The notes beneath the pieces were generated by a model. It searched no databases. It saw nothing but the letters and a program-made list of their open reading frames with translations, and was not told the origin of the DNA. From assembly GCF_000143145.1 (NCBI RefSeq), contig NC_014313.1, positions 1,550,001-1,614,000 on the forward strand: DNA of 64,000 nucleotides, written 5' to 3'. Source of the DNA: Hyphomicrobium denitrificans ATCC 51888. GTDB lineage: Bacteria > Pseudomonadota > Alphaproteobacteria > Rhizobiales > Hyphomicrobiaceae. Shown here one piece after another: positions 1 to 11,117 of the stretch. The first letter of the stretch is position 1, and every line of letters begins with the position of its first letter. Both the position numbers and the translations under genes were made by a program.

Positions 1-1
1 A

Positions 2-553
2 CAACTTTTCTGGTCGAGCCGGATCGAAGCGACGCGGTGGGCAGAGGCGCTTGCCGGCAACAACGAGCTGCAGGACATTGGCCTCGTCACGTTCGCGGCC
101 GAAATCCTGCCCGGCATCGCCAAGGGCAAGGGCTTCGCAGGAACCGACTGGGTTTCCGATCCGATCGAAGCCGAGGTCGATCCCGTCGATCTGCTCATCC
201 GCCTCAAGACGGAAGCTGTGCCTTATTACGCCTCGGCCGCTACTGGGCGCGGCGAGGTTTTTCTCGTCGCAGACGAAACCGGGCCGATCCTGACGCCTGC
301 CGGTCCGTGGGCGCCATCCGGTGATCTGCTGCACGTCTTCGCGGCGCGCGCCGAGGCCGAGCGGCACCTGAAGCAGGCTGGCGGCAAGCGGGTGATAGCC
401 GCTTCCATCGCCGATCTCGTTGGCGTGACCCTTCCCTGGGCCGCCACGCGCGCCCACGCGGTCGCGATCGAGCCCATCGCCGGGGCGGGGTTTCTTGAGG
501 TTAAGATCGGTGAGTTCGGGCGCCAACTTGCCGCGGCACAACCGTCAGCGTAA
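2..553 (+). CDS. hypothetical protein, 5' end cut off
   Basis: An open frame enters from the left edge and ends with TAA at 551-553, giving at least 183 residues. I do not recognise the family. The visible part is soluble and mixed in composition, with no membrane segment and no motif I can name. It lies 141 bases upstream of pccB on the same strand, but nothing shows co-transcription. The true start is outside the window. Confidence 0.7.
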   Translation, partial: QLFWSSRIEATRWAEALAGNNELQDIGLVTFAAEILPGIAKGKGFAGTDWVSDPIEAEVDPVDLLIRLKTEAVPYYASAATGRGEVFLVADETGPILTPAGPWAPSGDLLHVFAARAEAERHLKQAGGKRVIAASIADLVGVTLPWAATRAHAVAIEPIAGAGFLEVKIGEFGRQLAAAQPSA

Positions 554-694
554 ACCCCACATCCGGCAGCTTTCCGGTATTAAAGGCCGTCCGGCGCGGC
601 CCGCGCTGGCCGCCGATTTCTCGACATTTGCGCTCTCGCGAGGCCGTGCTAGAGAGCCAGCGCATTCATCACGGCAAGGCAGGGTGGCTATTTC

Positions 695-2227
<1,533 letters not shown>

Positions 2228-2234
2228 TTGATTG

Positions 2235-2331
2235 CCGTTTCCGACTCCGCTTCGCGGAGCCGGCCGGAAACGGCGGTCGCACCTCGAATGTTCGCTGTTC
2301 CGACTGTGCTCCGCACAGCCAGCCGGAAGCG
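2235..2331. repeat. two tandem covarying hairpins
   Basis: Just after the pccB stop are two related palindromes, about 2235-2273 and 2294-2331. Both contain TTCCGACT at the left and GCCGGAA at the right. Their central stems differ in a paired way: CTCCGC/GCGGAG in the first and CTGTGC/GCACAG in the second. The paired changes suggest that the hairpin itself is conserved. They could terminate pccB transcription or be REP-like extragenic palindromes. There is no U-tract. Confidence 0.6.
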
Positions 2332-2344
2332 GCGAAGGGGTATG

Positions 2345-2641
2345 CTATCCGCCGGCGAGCGCGCCGATGATCAGGAAGGGTTGTGCGCCGGATGCGACCG
2401 CGTCGGGTAACGGCGCGTCCGGTTCATCGTGCGACAGGTCCCGCTGGCACGCGAAGAACCGCACGAACGCTCGGCGCTTGAGCGTGCCCTGTTCGCGGAT
2501 GGCACCGCGCAAAACCGGATAGTGCGTCTCCAGCGCGTCGAGCAGCGATTTCTGTGTGGCGGGTCCGTCGACGGCGAGCATCACCTCGCCATTGACGTTG
2601 GCGTGCATCTTAAGATGTGCGGGAAGCACGACGCGGATCAT
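2345..2641 (-). CDS. MoaD/ThiS-like small protein
   Basis: A 98-residue protein with the size and composition of a ubiquitin-fold sulfur carrier. It ends in Gly-Gly (residues 97-98), the feature that is adenylated and thiocarboxylated in MoaD and ThiS. The N-terminal strand [10 protein letters not shown] and a phrase like [11 protein letters not shown] fit the fold. Its start is 6 bases from the stop of the BNR-repeat gene upstream on the same strand, so the two form one operon. No molybdopterin or thiamin gene is adjacent, so a role in cofactor synthesis is not supported; the partner enzyme is unknown. Confidence 0.7.
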   Translation of the reverse strand: MIRVVLPAHLKMHANVNGEVMLAVDGPATQKSLLDALETHYPVLRGAIREQGTLKRRAFVRFFACQRDLSHDEPDAPLPDAVASGAQPFLIIGALAGG

Positions 2642-2647
2642 GCCGGC

Positions 2648-3763
2648 TTACCTCAAGGTCTGCGCTTCGACCGAGAGCACCGGAGGAAGATCGCGAACGA
2701 TGGCTGCCCAGGTGTCACCGGAGTCTGACGAGGCGTAGACTTGACCGCCGGTCGTTCCGAAATAGATGCCGCAGGAGTCGAGCGTATCGATCGACATGGC
2801 ATCGCGCAGCACATTCACGTAGCAGTTGGATTGCGGCAGTCCGTTGGTCAGCGCTTCCCAATCCTCGCCGCCCGTGCGGCTGCGCCAGACCTGCAATCGT
2901 CCGTCTATCGGAAAGTGCTCTGAATCGCTTTTGATCGGCACCACGTAGATCGTCTCGGGCTCATGTGCGTGAACGTCGATGACGAAACCGAAATCGGTCG
3001 GCAGGTTGCCGCTGACCTCGCGCCACGAGTTGCCGCCGTCGTCACTGCGCATCACGTCCCAGTGCTTCTGCATGAACAGGACATTGGGGCGCGACGGGTG
3101 CATCGCAAGCCGGTGAACGCAATGGCCGACTTCTGCTTCTGGGTCCGGGATGTACTCCGATTTGAGCCCGCGATTGATCGGCTTCCAGGATTCGCCGCCG
3201 TCTTCGGTGCGAAATGCTCCGGCCGCCGAAATCGCAATGAACATGCGCTTGGCATCGGAGGGATCGATGAGGATCGTGTGCAGACACATGCCGCCGGCGC
3301 CGGGTTGCCAATGTGCGCCCGACCCGTGGCCGCGCAATCCGGGCAATTCATGCCAGGACTTGCCGCCGTCGTTTGAGCGAAACAGCGCTGCGTCTTCTAC
3401 ACCAGCGTAAACGGTATCGGCCTCGGTCGTGGAGGGCTCGATATGCCAGACGCGTTTGAATTCCCACGGATGCGGCGTCCCATCGTACCACTGATGCGTG
3501 CCGGGGACGCCGTCATAGGCGAACGTATTGTCGACGGGTTGCCATGTCTTGCCGCCGTCGTCGGATCGCTGGATTTGCTGGCCGAACCAGCTGCTCGATT
3601 GCGAGGCGTAGATCCGGTTTTCGTCAATGGGAGAACCTTTGACGTGATAGATTTCCCAGCCGGCGAAATGAGGACCGCTGACGTCCCAGCTTTTGCGCGC
3701 TTCGTCCGATGTCAGCACGAAAGCGCCCTTGCGGGTCCCGACCAATAATCTGACGCCAGCCAT
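2648..3763 (-). CDS. BNR/Asp-box repeat beta-propeller protein
   Basis: This 371-residue protein contains about six Asp-box (BNR) turns of the type S-x-D-x-G-x-x-[41 protein letters not shown] and SSDSGDTW. They are spread along the chain, as expected for a six- or seven-bladed propeller like sialidases, VPS10 domains and photosystem-II stability factor HCF136-type proteins. No signal peptide is visible ([13 protein letters not shown]). Annotation as a glycosyl hydrolase would rest on the repeats only; sialidase catalytic residues are not evident. It is co-transcribed with the MoaD/ThiS-like gene. Confidence 0.8.
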   Translation of the reverse strand: MAGVRLLVGTRKGAFVLTSDEARKSWDVSGPHFAGWEIYHVKGSPIDENRIYASQSSSWFGQQIQRSDDGGKTWQPVDNTFAYDGVPGTHQWYDGTPHPWEFKRVWHIEPSTTEADTVYAGVEDAALFRSNDGGKSWHELPGLRGHGSGAHWQPGAGGMCLHTILIDPSDAKRMFIAISAAGAFRTEDGGESWKPINRGLKSEYIPDPEAEVGHCVHRLAMHPSRPNVLFMQKHWDVMRSDDGGNSWREVSGNLPTDFGFVIDVHAHEPETIYVVPIKSDSEHFPIDGRLQVWRSRTGGEDWEALTNGLPQSNCYVNVLRDAMSIDTLDSCGIYFGTTGGQVYASSDSGDTWAAIVRDLPPVLSVEAQTLR

Positions 3764-4110
3764 CGCTGTCTCCCTTGTTTTGCGCCGGCGTCTCGCATTC
3801 CGCGAACCGTCCGCAATCGCGCTATTTCAAGACCACGGCAGGAAGGATTTCAATTCGGCACACGCGATCCCTGCCGATTACAAGGACGTTCTTTGGAGGG
3901 CGGTTCCGACACGCTCACCAAAAAAGCCGAATTGAACGGTGTCGAGCCAAAGTCCAGGTGTCTGGTAATCGAGGCTTTCACGATCTGTGGAGTTTCAGCG
4001 TAAGACTTTCTCAACCAGTCTGAATGGCGGCGGTCGCGAATAAAAAGTTTTAAATCGTGCGTAACTTTGCGAGCGTACCTTTTGCCCGGAAAAATGTGGG
4101 GTATGGGTCC
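3764..4110. other. intergenic stretch, no gene seen
   Basis: About 350 bases between the divergent BNR gene and the FAD oxidoreductase. It should hold both promoters. I see no convincing sigma-70 boxes, hairpin or short coupled gene. An upstream GTG at 4057 would lengthen the oxidoreductase into this stretch. Confidence 0.4.
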
Positions 4111-5289
4111 GTGGTTGAGACCGACGTTGCCATCGTTGGGGCGGGGCTGGCTGGTTCTCTAGCCGCGGTGATCCTGGGACGGGCCGGTTATTCGGTGGCG
4201 CTGATCGATCCGTTCGACCAGGCGCGTCCGGATTTCCGTTGTGAGAAGATTGAAGACCGGCACGCCGACTCCCTCGCCAAAGCTGGTGTTCTGGACGAGA
4301 TTCTGCCGGCTGCGCGCAGGTATGAGAACGTGTGGGTCGCGCGTCTTGGCCGCCTCGCCGAGATCAAGCCGATCGTTGAATACGGTCTCGCCTACGGCGA
4401 CTTCGTCAACTGCATGCGGCGCCTCATCCCGGCGCAGGTTGTTTTCGTGCACAACAAGGTCGGATCGCTGACGCTGAGCCCAGAGCGTCAGACGTTGACG
4501 CTGGTCGGCGGCGAGCAGATTTCGACGCGCCTCGTCATCGGAGCGACCGGACTTGGCGCCGGATTTCTCGACCGCATCGACATGCACCGGCGCGAGATTT
4601 CAAAATGCCATTCGCTGTCGATCGGGTTCGATGCCGAGTCCGATGAACTGCCCTTCGATTCCCTGACGTACTTCGGAGAAGATCCGTCGCATCGCGTCGC
4701 GTACATCACGCTGTTCCCGCTGGCGACAGGGCTGCGCGCCAACATCTTTTCCTATCACGACCTCGATCATCCGTGGGTGAAACGGCTGCGCATCAATCCG
4801 ATGGACGCGATCGCGGAAGCGTTGCCGCGCCTCGAACGTCTCGCTGGCCGCCTACGCGTGCGCGGTGCGATCAAGATTCGGCCCGTCGATTTGATCGCGA
4901 CGGAAAATGCCGTGCAGCCGGGAATCGCGCTGGTTGGCGACGCGTTCTCGACAGCCTGTCCGGTGAGCGGCACGGGCGCGAGCAAAGCGCTCCTCGATGC
5001 CGAGCGTCTCTGTAACGTGCATGTCCCGGAGTGGCTGGCGACGCCGGGAATGAGCAGCGACAAGATTTCGACCTTCTATCGCGATCCGCAGAAGACGGCG
5101 TGCGACACCCAATCGCTCAAGAGTTCTCTGTTCTCGAAGCGCAGCGTGCTCGGACAGTCGGCACTCTGGAGCGCCTACCGCTGGGGCTGCTACGCGGGTT
5201 CGGTCGGGCGAAATCTTATCGAACACAAACGCTTTCCGCGCGTTCCGGCGAACGGCGCGATGCAAGGTGGAATGCCCGCCAATCACTGA
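4111..5289 (+). CDS. FAD-dependent oxidoreductase
   Basis: A cytoplasmic flavoprotein of the FAD-dependent monooxygenase/halogenase/geranylgeranyl-reductase superfamily. The N-terminus has the Rossmann FAD motif VAIVGAGLAGSLAAV followed by an acidic strand end (ALID). The C-terminal half has the second FAD contact GIALVGDAFSTACP. I chose the GTG at 4111 (392 residues) because GGGG lies 9 bases upstream and the FAD motif then starts at residue 5, as is usual. A GTG at 4057 in the same frame has no ribosome binding site and would add 18 residues. The substrate cannot be read from the sequence; adjacent genes give no pathway. Confidence 0.8.
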   Translation: MVETDVAIVGAGLAGSLAAVILGRAGYSVALIDPFDQARPDFRCEKIEDRHADSLAKAGVLDEILPAARRYENVWVARLGRLAEIKPIVEYGLAYGDFVNCMRRLIPAQVVFVHNKVGSLTLSPERQTLTLVGGEQISTRLVIGATGLGAGFLDRIDMHRREISKCHSLSIGFDAESDELPFDSLTYFGEDPSHRVAYITLFPLATGLRANIFSYHDLDHPWVKRLRINPMDAIAEALPRLERLAGRLRVRGAIKIRPVDLIATENAVQPGIALVGDAFSTACPVSGTGASKALLDAERLCNVHVPEWLATPGMSSDKISTFYRDPQKTACDTQSLKSSLFSKRSVLGQSALWSAYRWGCYAGSVGRNLIEHKRFPRVPANGAMQGGMPANH

Positions 5290-5307
5290 CGGGCACGTTT
5301 CAAGCCG

Positions 5308-6186
5308 CTATTTCGAGCCAGCGTCCTTCGCCGGTAAGCCTCCGATGGCCGACCAGTCGAGGTTGTCGCCGCCGTTGGCGAGTAGCGTCAGATAACGATC
5401 GCGCAGCAGGCTCGCTAACGGCAGCGGAACGCGGAGGTCGTCTCCGGCTGCAAGCGTCAAACGCACGTCCTTCAATCCGAGCGGCGCGGCGAACCCCGGC
5501 GGTGAGAACTTCTCGTCGGCGATCAACGTGCCGTATGTCTTGTAAACCGGCGCGCCGAATAGCGTCGACGTCATAAGTTCGAGATACTGGTGCTTGTCGA
5601 TGCCGGCCTTGCCGACAAGCGCCATCGCTTCTCCGAGGGACTCGATGACGGAAGCGATCAGAAAATTGCCGCTGAGCTTAATGATGTTCGCGGCGGGCGC
5701 GTCTTCCGAGACCGTGAATGTTCTTTGGCCGATGGCATCGAAAATCGGCATTGCGGTTTTGACGGCTTCGGGTGGGCCGGCCGCAACGATAAACAGCTTG
5801 GCTGCCGCAGCAGCTTCCGGTCTGCCGAATACGGGCGCTGCGACGTAGCGTTGTCCTCTGCCAGCGTGATGCTCAGCGAGGCGCTTCGAGAGCGCGACGC
5901 TGATGGTGCTCGATGAAATATGGATGGCGCCCTTCGGCAAGCTCGCGAGCACGCCGCCGTCGCCGTAGACCGCGCTTTCGACGGCGTCGTCATTGGAGAG
6001 CATCGTGATGACGGCGTCGCCGCGACAGGCATCGGCGATATGATCCGCAACTTTGGCCCCTTGCGATGCGAGCGCATCGGCTTTCGCACGGGTGCGATTG
6101 TAGACGGTCAGCTCGTGTCCGGCTTTGAGCAGATTGGCGGCGATGCCGGTGCCCATCTGTCCCAAGCCGATAAGTCCAATGCGCAT
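5308..6186 (-). CDS. NAD(P)-dependent 3-hydroxyisobutyrate dehydrogenase-like protein
   Basis: A 292-residue member of the beta-hydroxyacid dehydrogenase family. It starts with the dinucleotide-binding motif GLIGLGQMGTGIAANL and a strand ending NRT, which suggests NADP preference. The central IIKLSGNFL segment holds the family's catalytic lysine near residue 170, and the C-terminal all-helical domain is present. I chose ATG at 6186 because the open frame further upstream would run 96 codons into the divergent mgtC gene with no family match. The gene converges on the FAD oxidoreductase with an 18-base gap. The substrate is unknown; glyoxylate/succinic semialdehyde reductase is an alternative. 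Confidence 0.87.
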   Translation of the reverse strand: MRIGLIGLGQMGTGIAANLLKAGHELTVYNRTRAKADALASQGAKVADHIADACRGDAVITMLSNDDAVESAVYGDGGVLASLPKGAIHISSSTISVALSKRLAEHHAGRGQRYVAAPVFGRPEAAAAAKLFIVAAGPPEAVKTAMPIFDAIGQRTFTVSEDAPAANIIKLSGNFLIASVIESLGEAMALVGKAGIDKHQYLELMTSTLFGAPVYKTYGTLIADEKFSPPGFAAPLGLKDVRLTLAAGDDLRVPLPLASLLRDRYLTLLANGGDNLDWSAIGGLPAKDAGSK

Positions 6187-6369
6187 TTTGCCGATCCTGC
6201 GATTTTTCGATGTTCCGGAGCGTAGCAATTCCGAGCGTTGTGAAGGTATGCGCTTTGGCATACCTCGGCGGCGCGGGGCGATGGGGGTGCCGAGCAATCG
6301 CCGCTTTCGGGCCTGAACCCGAGACTGTAAACTTACAATTTCGCGTGCCACCTTGCGGAGGTTTCGAGA

Positions 6370-7080
6370 ATGGAAATGCCACTCTATCCGAGTGTCACGG
6401 ATATTGCGCTCCGTCTGTTCTTGACGGTGGTTGCGGGAGGGCTGATCGGCATCAACCGGGAAGCCGGCGGACATAGCGCGGGCTTCCGGACGACGGTGCT
6501 GGCGGCGCTTGCGGCCTCGCTCGCGATGATCCTTGCGAATTCCATTCTCGATGTCGGCGGCAAGACGCCTGGCTCATTCGCGACCATGGACCCCATGCGG
6601 TTGCCTCTCGGAATTCTGACCGGCATGGGCTTCATCGGCGGCGGCGCGATCCTCAAACAAGGCAACACGATTTCGGGCGTCACGACGGCCGCGACGCTCT
6701 GGGCCGTGACGGTTGTCGGTTTGTGTTTCGGAAGCGGCAACCTGATACTCGGCAGCGTCGGTACCGCGATCATCCTGCTTACGCTCATCGGATTCAAATG
6801 GGTGGACTTGCGCGTCGCGCGCAGGCGGCGTGCGCACGTGGTGATCGAAGGCGCACGGAATACGCCGACGCTCGCCGAGTTTTTCAAAACGGTGCAGTCC
6901 GAGGGATATGGCGTCACGTTCCTCAGCGAAACGGACGTTGGCGACGAGCGCAGGCACATGACATTTGAAGTGCACTGGGAGCAGCCCGAGATTGACGGCA
7001 ATCCGCCTCCGCTGCTCGATTTTCTGACGAGCAAGTATAATCTTCAGTCGTTCGAGATGGTTGCCGAGGGCTTCCGCTAG
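6370..7080 (+). CDS. MgtC/SapB family membrane protein
   Basis: A 236-residue inner-membrane protein with the MgtC/SapB N-terminal domain: several hydrophobic helices within residues 1-145, the family signature GLIGINREAGG early on, and GILTGMGFIGGGAILKQG near residue 85. The C-terminal soluble tail (about 150-236) resembles the ACT-like tail of long MgtC proteins. In pathogens MgtC inhibits F-ATP synthase and supports growth in low Mg2+; in free-living bacteria the role is less clear. AGG lies 7 bases before the ATG. It is followed 56 bases later by the MFS gene on the same strand. Confidence 0.9.
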   Translation: MEMPLYPSVTDIALRLFLTVVAGGLIGINREAGGHSAGFRTTVLAALAASLAMILANSILDVGGKTPGSFATMDPMRLPLGILTGMGFIGGGAILKQGNTISGVTTAATLWAVTVVGLCFGSGNLILGSVGTAIILLTLIGFKWVDLRVARRRRAHVVIEGARNTPTLAEFFKTVQSEGYGVTFLSETDVGDERRHMTFEVHWEQPEIDGNPPPLLDFLTSKYNLQSFEMVAEGFR

Positions 7081-7136
7081 GGGCTCGAATAAACATCGAA
7101 GTGCGCGAATTGCGAACGCGCGGGATCGGAGCCGAT

Positions 7137-8450
7137 ATGACGTCGCGGTCGCTGACATCCGCGCTGGCGCGAAGAAACGTACACTACGGCTGGGTCGTCG
7201 CCGCCGTGACGTTTCTGACGATGCTCATCACGGCCGGAACAATCGGTGCGCCCGGCGTCTTCATCGTTCCGCTCGAGCGTGAGTTCGGCTGGACGACGTC
7301 GGAGATTTCCTCGGCGCTTGCGCTCCGCTTTTTGCTTTACGGATTGATGGGGCCGTTCGCCGCCGTCCTGATGAACCGCTTCGGTGTCCGCCGCATCGTG
7401 CTGCTGGCGCTCGGCATCCTGACGGTCACGCTCGTCACGTCCCTGGCGATGACGAGTGTCTCGCAACTGATCTTGCTCTGGGGCGTCGGACTCGGCATCG
7501 GCACGGGACTGACGGCGATGGTCCTCGGCGCGACGGTCGCAACGCAATGGTTCTCTGAGCGGCGTGGCCTTGCGATGGGCTTGCTGTCCGCGAGCACGGC
7601 GACGGGTCAGCTCGTTTTTCTGCCGCTGCTTGCGAGCCTGACGGAAGCTTACGGCTGGCGCATAGCACTGTGTTTCATCTGTGCGATGCTGGTTCTCGCG
7701 ACATTGCTCGTCACGCTGTTGATGTGCAATCGCCCGTCCGACATTGGTCTCGCGCCGTATGGGGCGACCGACATCGTTCCTCACGTCCGGCCGAGCGGCG
7801 GTCTTGGCGAACTTCTCACCTCGCCGGTTCTCGTGCTCATGGACGCAATGAAGAGTGGTGCGTTCTGGGTACTGTTCGGCACGTTTTTCATTTGCGGGTT
7901 GAGCACCAGTGGTCTGATCCAGACGCATTTCATTGCGCTGTGCGGGGATTTCGGCTTGGCGCCGGTGAAGGCGGCGAGCGTGCTCGCGATGATGGGCGTG
8001 TTCGACTTTTTCGGAACGATCGGATCGGGCTGGCTCTCGGATAGGTTCGACAATCGCTGGCTGCTGTTCTGGTATTATGGCTTGCGCGGGCTATCGCTCA
8101 TCTATCTGCCGTTCACGGATTTCACGTTCTACGGGTTGTCGCTATTCGCGATGTTCTACGGACTCGATTGGATCGCGACCGTGCCGCCGACGGTGAAACT
8201 CACGTCGCGCTATTTCGGCGCCGAGCGCACGAACGTCGTGTTCGGCTGGATCTTCGCGGGGCATCAGCTTGGTGCAGCGGCCGCGGCGTACGGTGCGGGA
8301 CTGACCCGCACGGAATGGTCGACGTACCTGCCGGCGTTTTTCATCGCCGGCGCGGCGTGTCTCGTCGCGGCACTGTTCGCGCTGTCGCTCGGCAAACCGG
8401 GACGAACGGCCGTTTCTCCAACGGCTGCGTTCGAACCCGATCCCGTGTGA
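7137..8450 (+). CDS. MFS transporter
   Basis: A 437-residue inner-membrane protein with about twelve hydrophobic helices and a central cytoplasmic loop. It has an MFS signature in the 2-3 loop (MGPFAAVLMNRFGVRR) and its pseudo-repeat in the second half (GTIGSGWLSDRFDNR). It resembles the oxalate/formate and monocarboxylate antiporter group in its N-terminal phrase HYGWVVAAVTF. The ATG at 7137 is preferred over 7101 because GGAG lies 5 bases upstream. The substrate is probably a small organic acid, by similarity only. It converges with the P-type ATPase gene with a 16-base gap. Confidence 0.87.
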   Translation: MTSRSLTSALARRNVHYGWVVAAVTFLTMLITAGTIGAPGVFIVPLEREFGWTTSEISSALALRFLLYGLMGPFAAVLMNRFGVRRIVLLALGILTVTLVTSLAMTSVSQLILLWGVGLGIGTGLTAMVLGATVATQWFSERRGLAMGLLSASTATGQLVFLPLLASLTEAYGWRIALCFICAMLVLATLLVTLLMCNRPSDIGLAPYGATDIVPHVRPSGGLGELLTSPVLVLMDAMKSGAFWVLFGTFFICGLSTSGLIQTHFIALCGDFGLAPVKAASVLAMMGVFDFFGTIGSGWLSDRFDNRWLLFWYYGLRGLSLIYLPFTDFTFYGLSLFAMFYGLDWIATVPPTVKLTSRYFGAERTNVVFGWIFAGHQLGAAAAAYGAGLTRTEWSTYLPAFFIAGAACLVAALFALSLGKPGRTAVSPTAAFEPDPV

Positions 8451-8466
8451 CGTTGCGAACTCCGCG

Positions 8467-11043
8467 TCAGCCGATGTCTGTTGCGCGAAGGCGGAGTGCG
8501 TTGCTGATCACGCTCACGGACGACAGCGACATCGCAACGGCGGCGACGATCGGCGACAGCAGAAGTCCGAACGCCGGGTAGAGGACGCCTGCCGCGATCG
8601 GCACACCGGCTGCGTTATAGACAAACGCAAAGAAGAGGTTCTGCCGGATGTTGGCCATCGTCGCTTCCGAGAGGCGGCGGGCGCGCGCGATGCCTTCGAG
8701 ATCGCCCTTCAGGAGCGTGATGCCTGCGCTTTCGATCGCAACATCGGTTCCGGTTCCCATTGCGATACCGACATCGGCGGCGGCGAGGGCGGGGGCGTCG
8801 TTGACGCCGTCACCCGCCATTGCGACGGCGTGACCATTGCGGCGGAGTTCTTGCACGATCTTCGCCTTGTCTTCGGGAAGCACGTCGGCTTTGACGTCCG
8901 AAATGCCGAGCTTGGCTGCGACGCTCTTCGCCGTCGTCACGTTGTCGCCCGTCAGCATGATGATATGGATGCGGCTGTCGGCGAGCTTGCGTAGCGCGGA
9001 TGCGGTCGTCGCTTTGATCGGATCGGCGACGGCGATCACGCCTGCGGCCTTGCCGTCGAGCGCGACGTAGACGGCCGTTCCTCCGTCGCTGCGCAGGCGT
9101 TCGACTTCATGATCGAAGACGGCTGTGTCGATTGCAGCATCGGCCATGATGCGGCGGTTGCCGACGACGACGCGGTGTCCTTCGATGACGCCGGATACGC
9201 CTTTGCCTGATGGTGCGTCGAAGTCCGAGACAGGAGCCAGGGCAATATTTCGTTCCTTCGCGGCGGCGACGACGGCCGCGCCAAGGGGATGCTCGCTCGC
9301 ATGCTCGAGGCTCGCCGCGAATTTCAGAAGATCGGGCTCGCTGACGGACGATGCGGTTCGCACCGCCGTCACCTTCGGTTTGCCTTCGGTCAGCGTTCCG
9401 GTTTTGTCGATGACGAGCGTGTCGATCTTTTCCATGCGCTCGAGCGCTTCCGCGCTTTTGATCAGCACTCCGGATTGCGCGCCGCGTCCGACGCCCACCA
9501 TGATCGACATCGGCGTCGCAAGGCCAAGTGCGCACGGACAGGCGATGATCAGAACGGAAACGGCTGCGATCAGTGCGTAGGAGAAGCGTGGTTCCGGCCC
9601 GAATGTCGCCCAGGCGATGAACGCCAGCGCAGCGGCAGCGATGACGAGCGGCACGAACCAGCTTGCGACCTGATCGGCGAGGCGCTGGATCGGCGCGCGG
9701 CTGCGTTGAGCTTCGGCGACCATCTGCACGATGCGTGCGAGCATGGTATCGCGGCCGACGCCTGTCGCGCGCATGACCAGCGTTCCGCTGCCGTTGATCG
9801 TTCCGCCGATGAGCTTCGCGCCGGTTGCCTTGCTGACGGGATTGGATTCGCCGGTCACCATCGACTCGTCGACGAAACTCTTGCCGTCGATGACGTCGCC
9901 ATCGACGGGGATGCGTTCGCCGGGACGCACGCGCAAGCGGTCGCCGACGGAAACGGCGTCGATTTCGATTTCCTGTTCGCTGTCTCCGGCTGCAAGACGC
10001 CGCGCGGTTTTCGGCGTGAGATTGAGCAGCGCGCGAATGGCGCCACCGGTCTGTTCGCGCGCGCGCAGTTCAAGAACCTGCCCGATCAGCACGAGAACGG
10101 TGATGACGGCGGCGGCTTCGAAGTAGACGGGCACCGAGCCACCATTCGTGCGCAGCGCGGGTGGAAAAATATCCGGCAGGAAAGTCGCGACGACGCTGTA
10201 AGCCCAAGCGACGCCGGTGCCGATGGCGATCAGCGTGAACATGTTGAGATTGCGCGTCTGGATCGATTTCCAACCGCGCTCAAAGAATGACCAGCCCGCC
10301 CACAGCACGACCGGCGTCGCGAGAGCAAACTGCAGCAAGTTGGATGCAGCCGGGTCGATCAGATGGTGCAGTCCGAAGAGATGGCTGCCCATCTCCAGAA
10401 TGAAGACGGGTGTGGCGAGCACGAGGCCGATCCAGAGGCGGCGCGTCATGTCTGCGAGTTCAGGATTGGGAGCGGCGTCGGCCGTGATGATGTCGGGCTC
10501 GAGCGCCATGCCGCAAATCGGGCACGGACCAGGTCCGACTTGCCGGATCTCGGGGTGCATCGGGCAGGTGTAAATCGTGCCTTCCGGCACGGGCTCGGCG
10601 GAAGCCTCAGCGGGACTGAGATACTTTGCAGGGTCGGCGACGAATTTCGTGCGGCAACCGGCGCAGCAGAAATAGTACGTGTGCCCGGCGTGCTCGGCGC
10701 GATGCTTGGCGGTATGCGGATCGATGTTCATTCCGCAGACCGGATCTTTATTCAGGTGCTCGGACTTTTGTTCGGCTGCAGCGGGATTGAGATACTTCTC
10801 AGGGTCGGCAAGGAATTTCGTGCGGCAACCAGCGCAGCAGAAATAGTACGCGTGTCCGCCATGCTCGGCGCGATGCTTGGCAGTCAGCGGATCGACGCTC
10901 ATTCCGCATACGGGGTCTTTTTCCAAAGGCTCCGGCCTATGCTCTGCCTTCGCTGGCGCGGGGTCGTGACCACAGCCGCAGCAGCTTTTACCGTTCTGTG
11001 TTTCGCCTGCGTGTCCGTGCGATCCGTCGTGATCCGTTGCCAT
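8467..11043 (-). CDS. heavy-metal (copper-type) P1B-ATPase with YHS domains
   Basis: An 858-residue metal exporter of the inner membrane. From the N-terminus: a His/Cys-rich leader (1-40), two YHS domains (about 42-82 and 95-135, each with DPVCGM and CCAGCRTKF), and a heavy-metal-binding domain (YTCPMHPEI ... CPICGM, about 150-180). The ATPase core follows with the transmembrane CPC motif near 503, the phosphorylation motif DKTGTLT near 544 and GDGVNDAP near 747. CPC plus the YHS/HMBD leader fits Cu(I)/Ag(I) export. I start at 11043 because the longer frame would read through the operator region. It is divergent from csoR and probably repressed by it. Confidence 0.93.
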   Translation of the reverse strand: MATDHDGSHGHAGETQNGKSCCGCGHDPAPAKAEHRPEPLEKDPVCGMSVDPLTAKHRAEHGGHAYYFCCAGCRTKFLADPEKYLNPAAAEQKSEHLNKDPVCGMNIDPHTAKHRAEHAGHTYYFCCAGCRTKFVADPAKYLSPAEASAEPVPEGTIYTCPMHPEIRQVGPGPCPICGMALEPDIITADAAPNPELADMTRRLWIGLVLATPVFILEMGSHLFGLHHLIDPAASNLLQFALATPVVLWAGWSFFERGWKSIQTRNLNMFTLIAIGTGVAWAYSVVATFLPDIFPPALRTNGGSVPVYFEAAAVITVLVLIGQVLELRAREQTGGAIRALLNLTPKTARRLAAGDSEQEIEIDAVSVGDRLRVRPGERIPVDGDVIDGKSFVDESMVTGESNPVSKATGAKLIGGTINGSGTLVMRATGVGRDTMLARIVQMVAEAQRSRAPIQRLADQVASWFVPLVIAAAALAFIAWATFGPEPRFSYALIAAVSVLIIACPCALGLATPMSIMVGVGRGAQSGVLIKSAEALERMEKIDTLVIDKTGTLTEGKPKVTAVRTASSVSEPDLLKFAASLEHASEHPLGAAVVAAAKERNIALAPVSDFDAPSGKGVSGVIEGHRVVVGNRRIMADAAIDTAVFDHEVERLRSDGGTAVYVALDGKAAGVIAVADPIKATTASALRKLADSRIHIIMLTGDNVTTAKSVAAKLGISDVKADVLPEDKAKIVQELRRNGHAVAMAGDGVNDAPALAAADVGIAMGTGTDVAIESAGITLLKGDLEGIARARRLSEATMANIRQNLFFAFVYNAAGVPIAAGVLYPAFGLLLSPIVAAVAMSLSSVSVISNALRLRATDIG

Positions 11044-11061
11044 AGAAAATTCCGTATGCCC

Positions 11062-11117
11062 TATACCCCATGAGGGTATCTCCGATATTTGACACGTATA
11101 CCCCCATAGGGTATGAG
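11062..11117. promoter_or_regulatory. two CsoR-type operators and the csoR promoter
   Basis: The gap between the ATPase and csoR holds two near-identical dyads: TATACCCCATGAGGGTAT at 11062-11079 and TATACCCCCATAGGGTAT at 11097-11114. Both match the known CsoR operator style (ATACCC ... GGGTAT). The second dyad sits exactly between a perfect -35 TTGACA (11089-11094) and a -10-like TATGAG (11112-11117) with a 17-base spacer. CsoR binding there would block its own promoter. The first dyad lies closer to the ATPase start and would block that promoter. The likely transcript start is near 11124. Confidence 0.82.
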
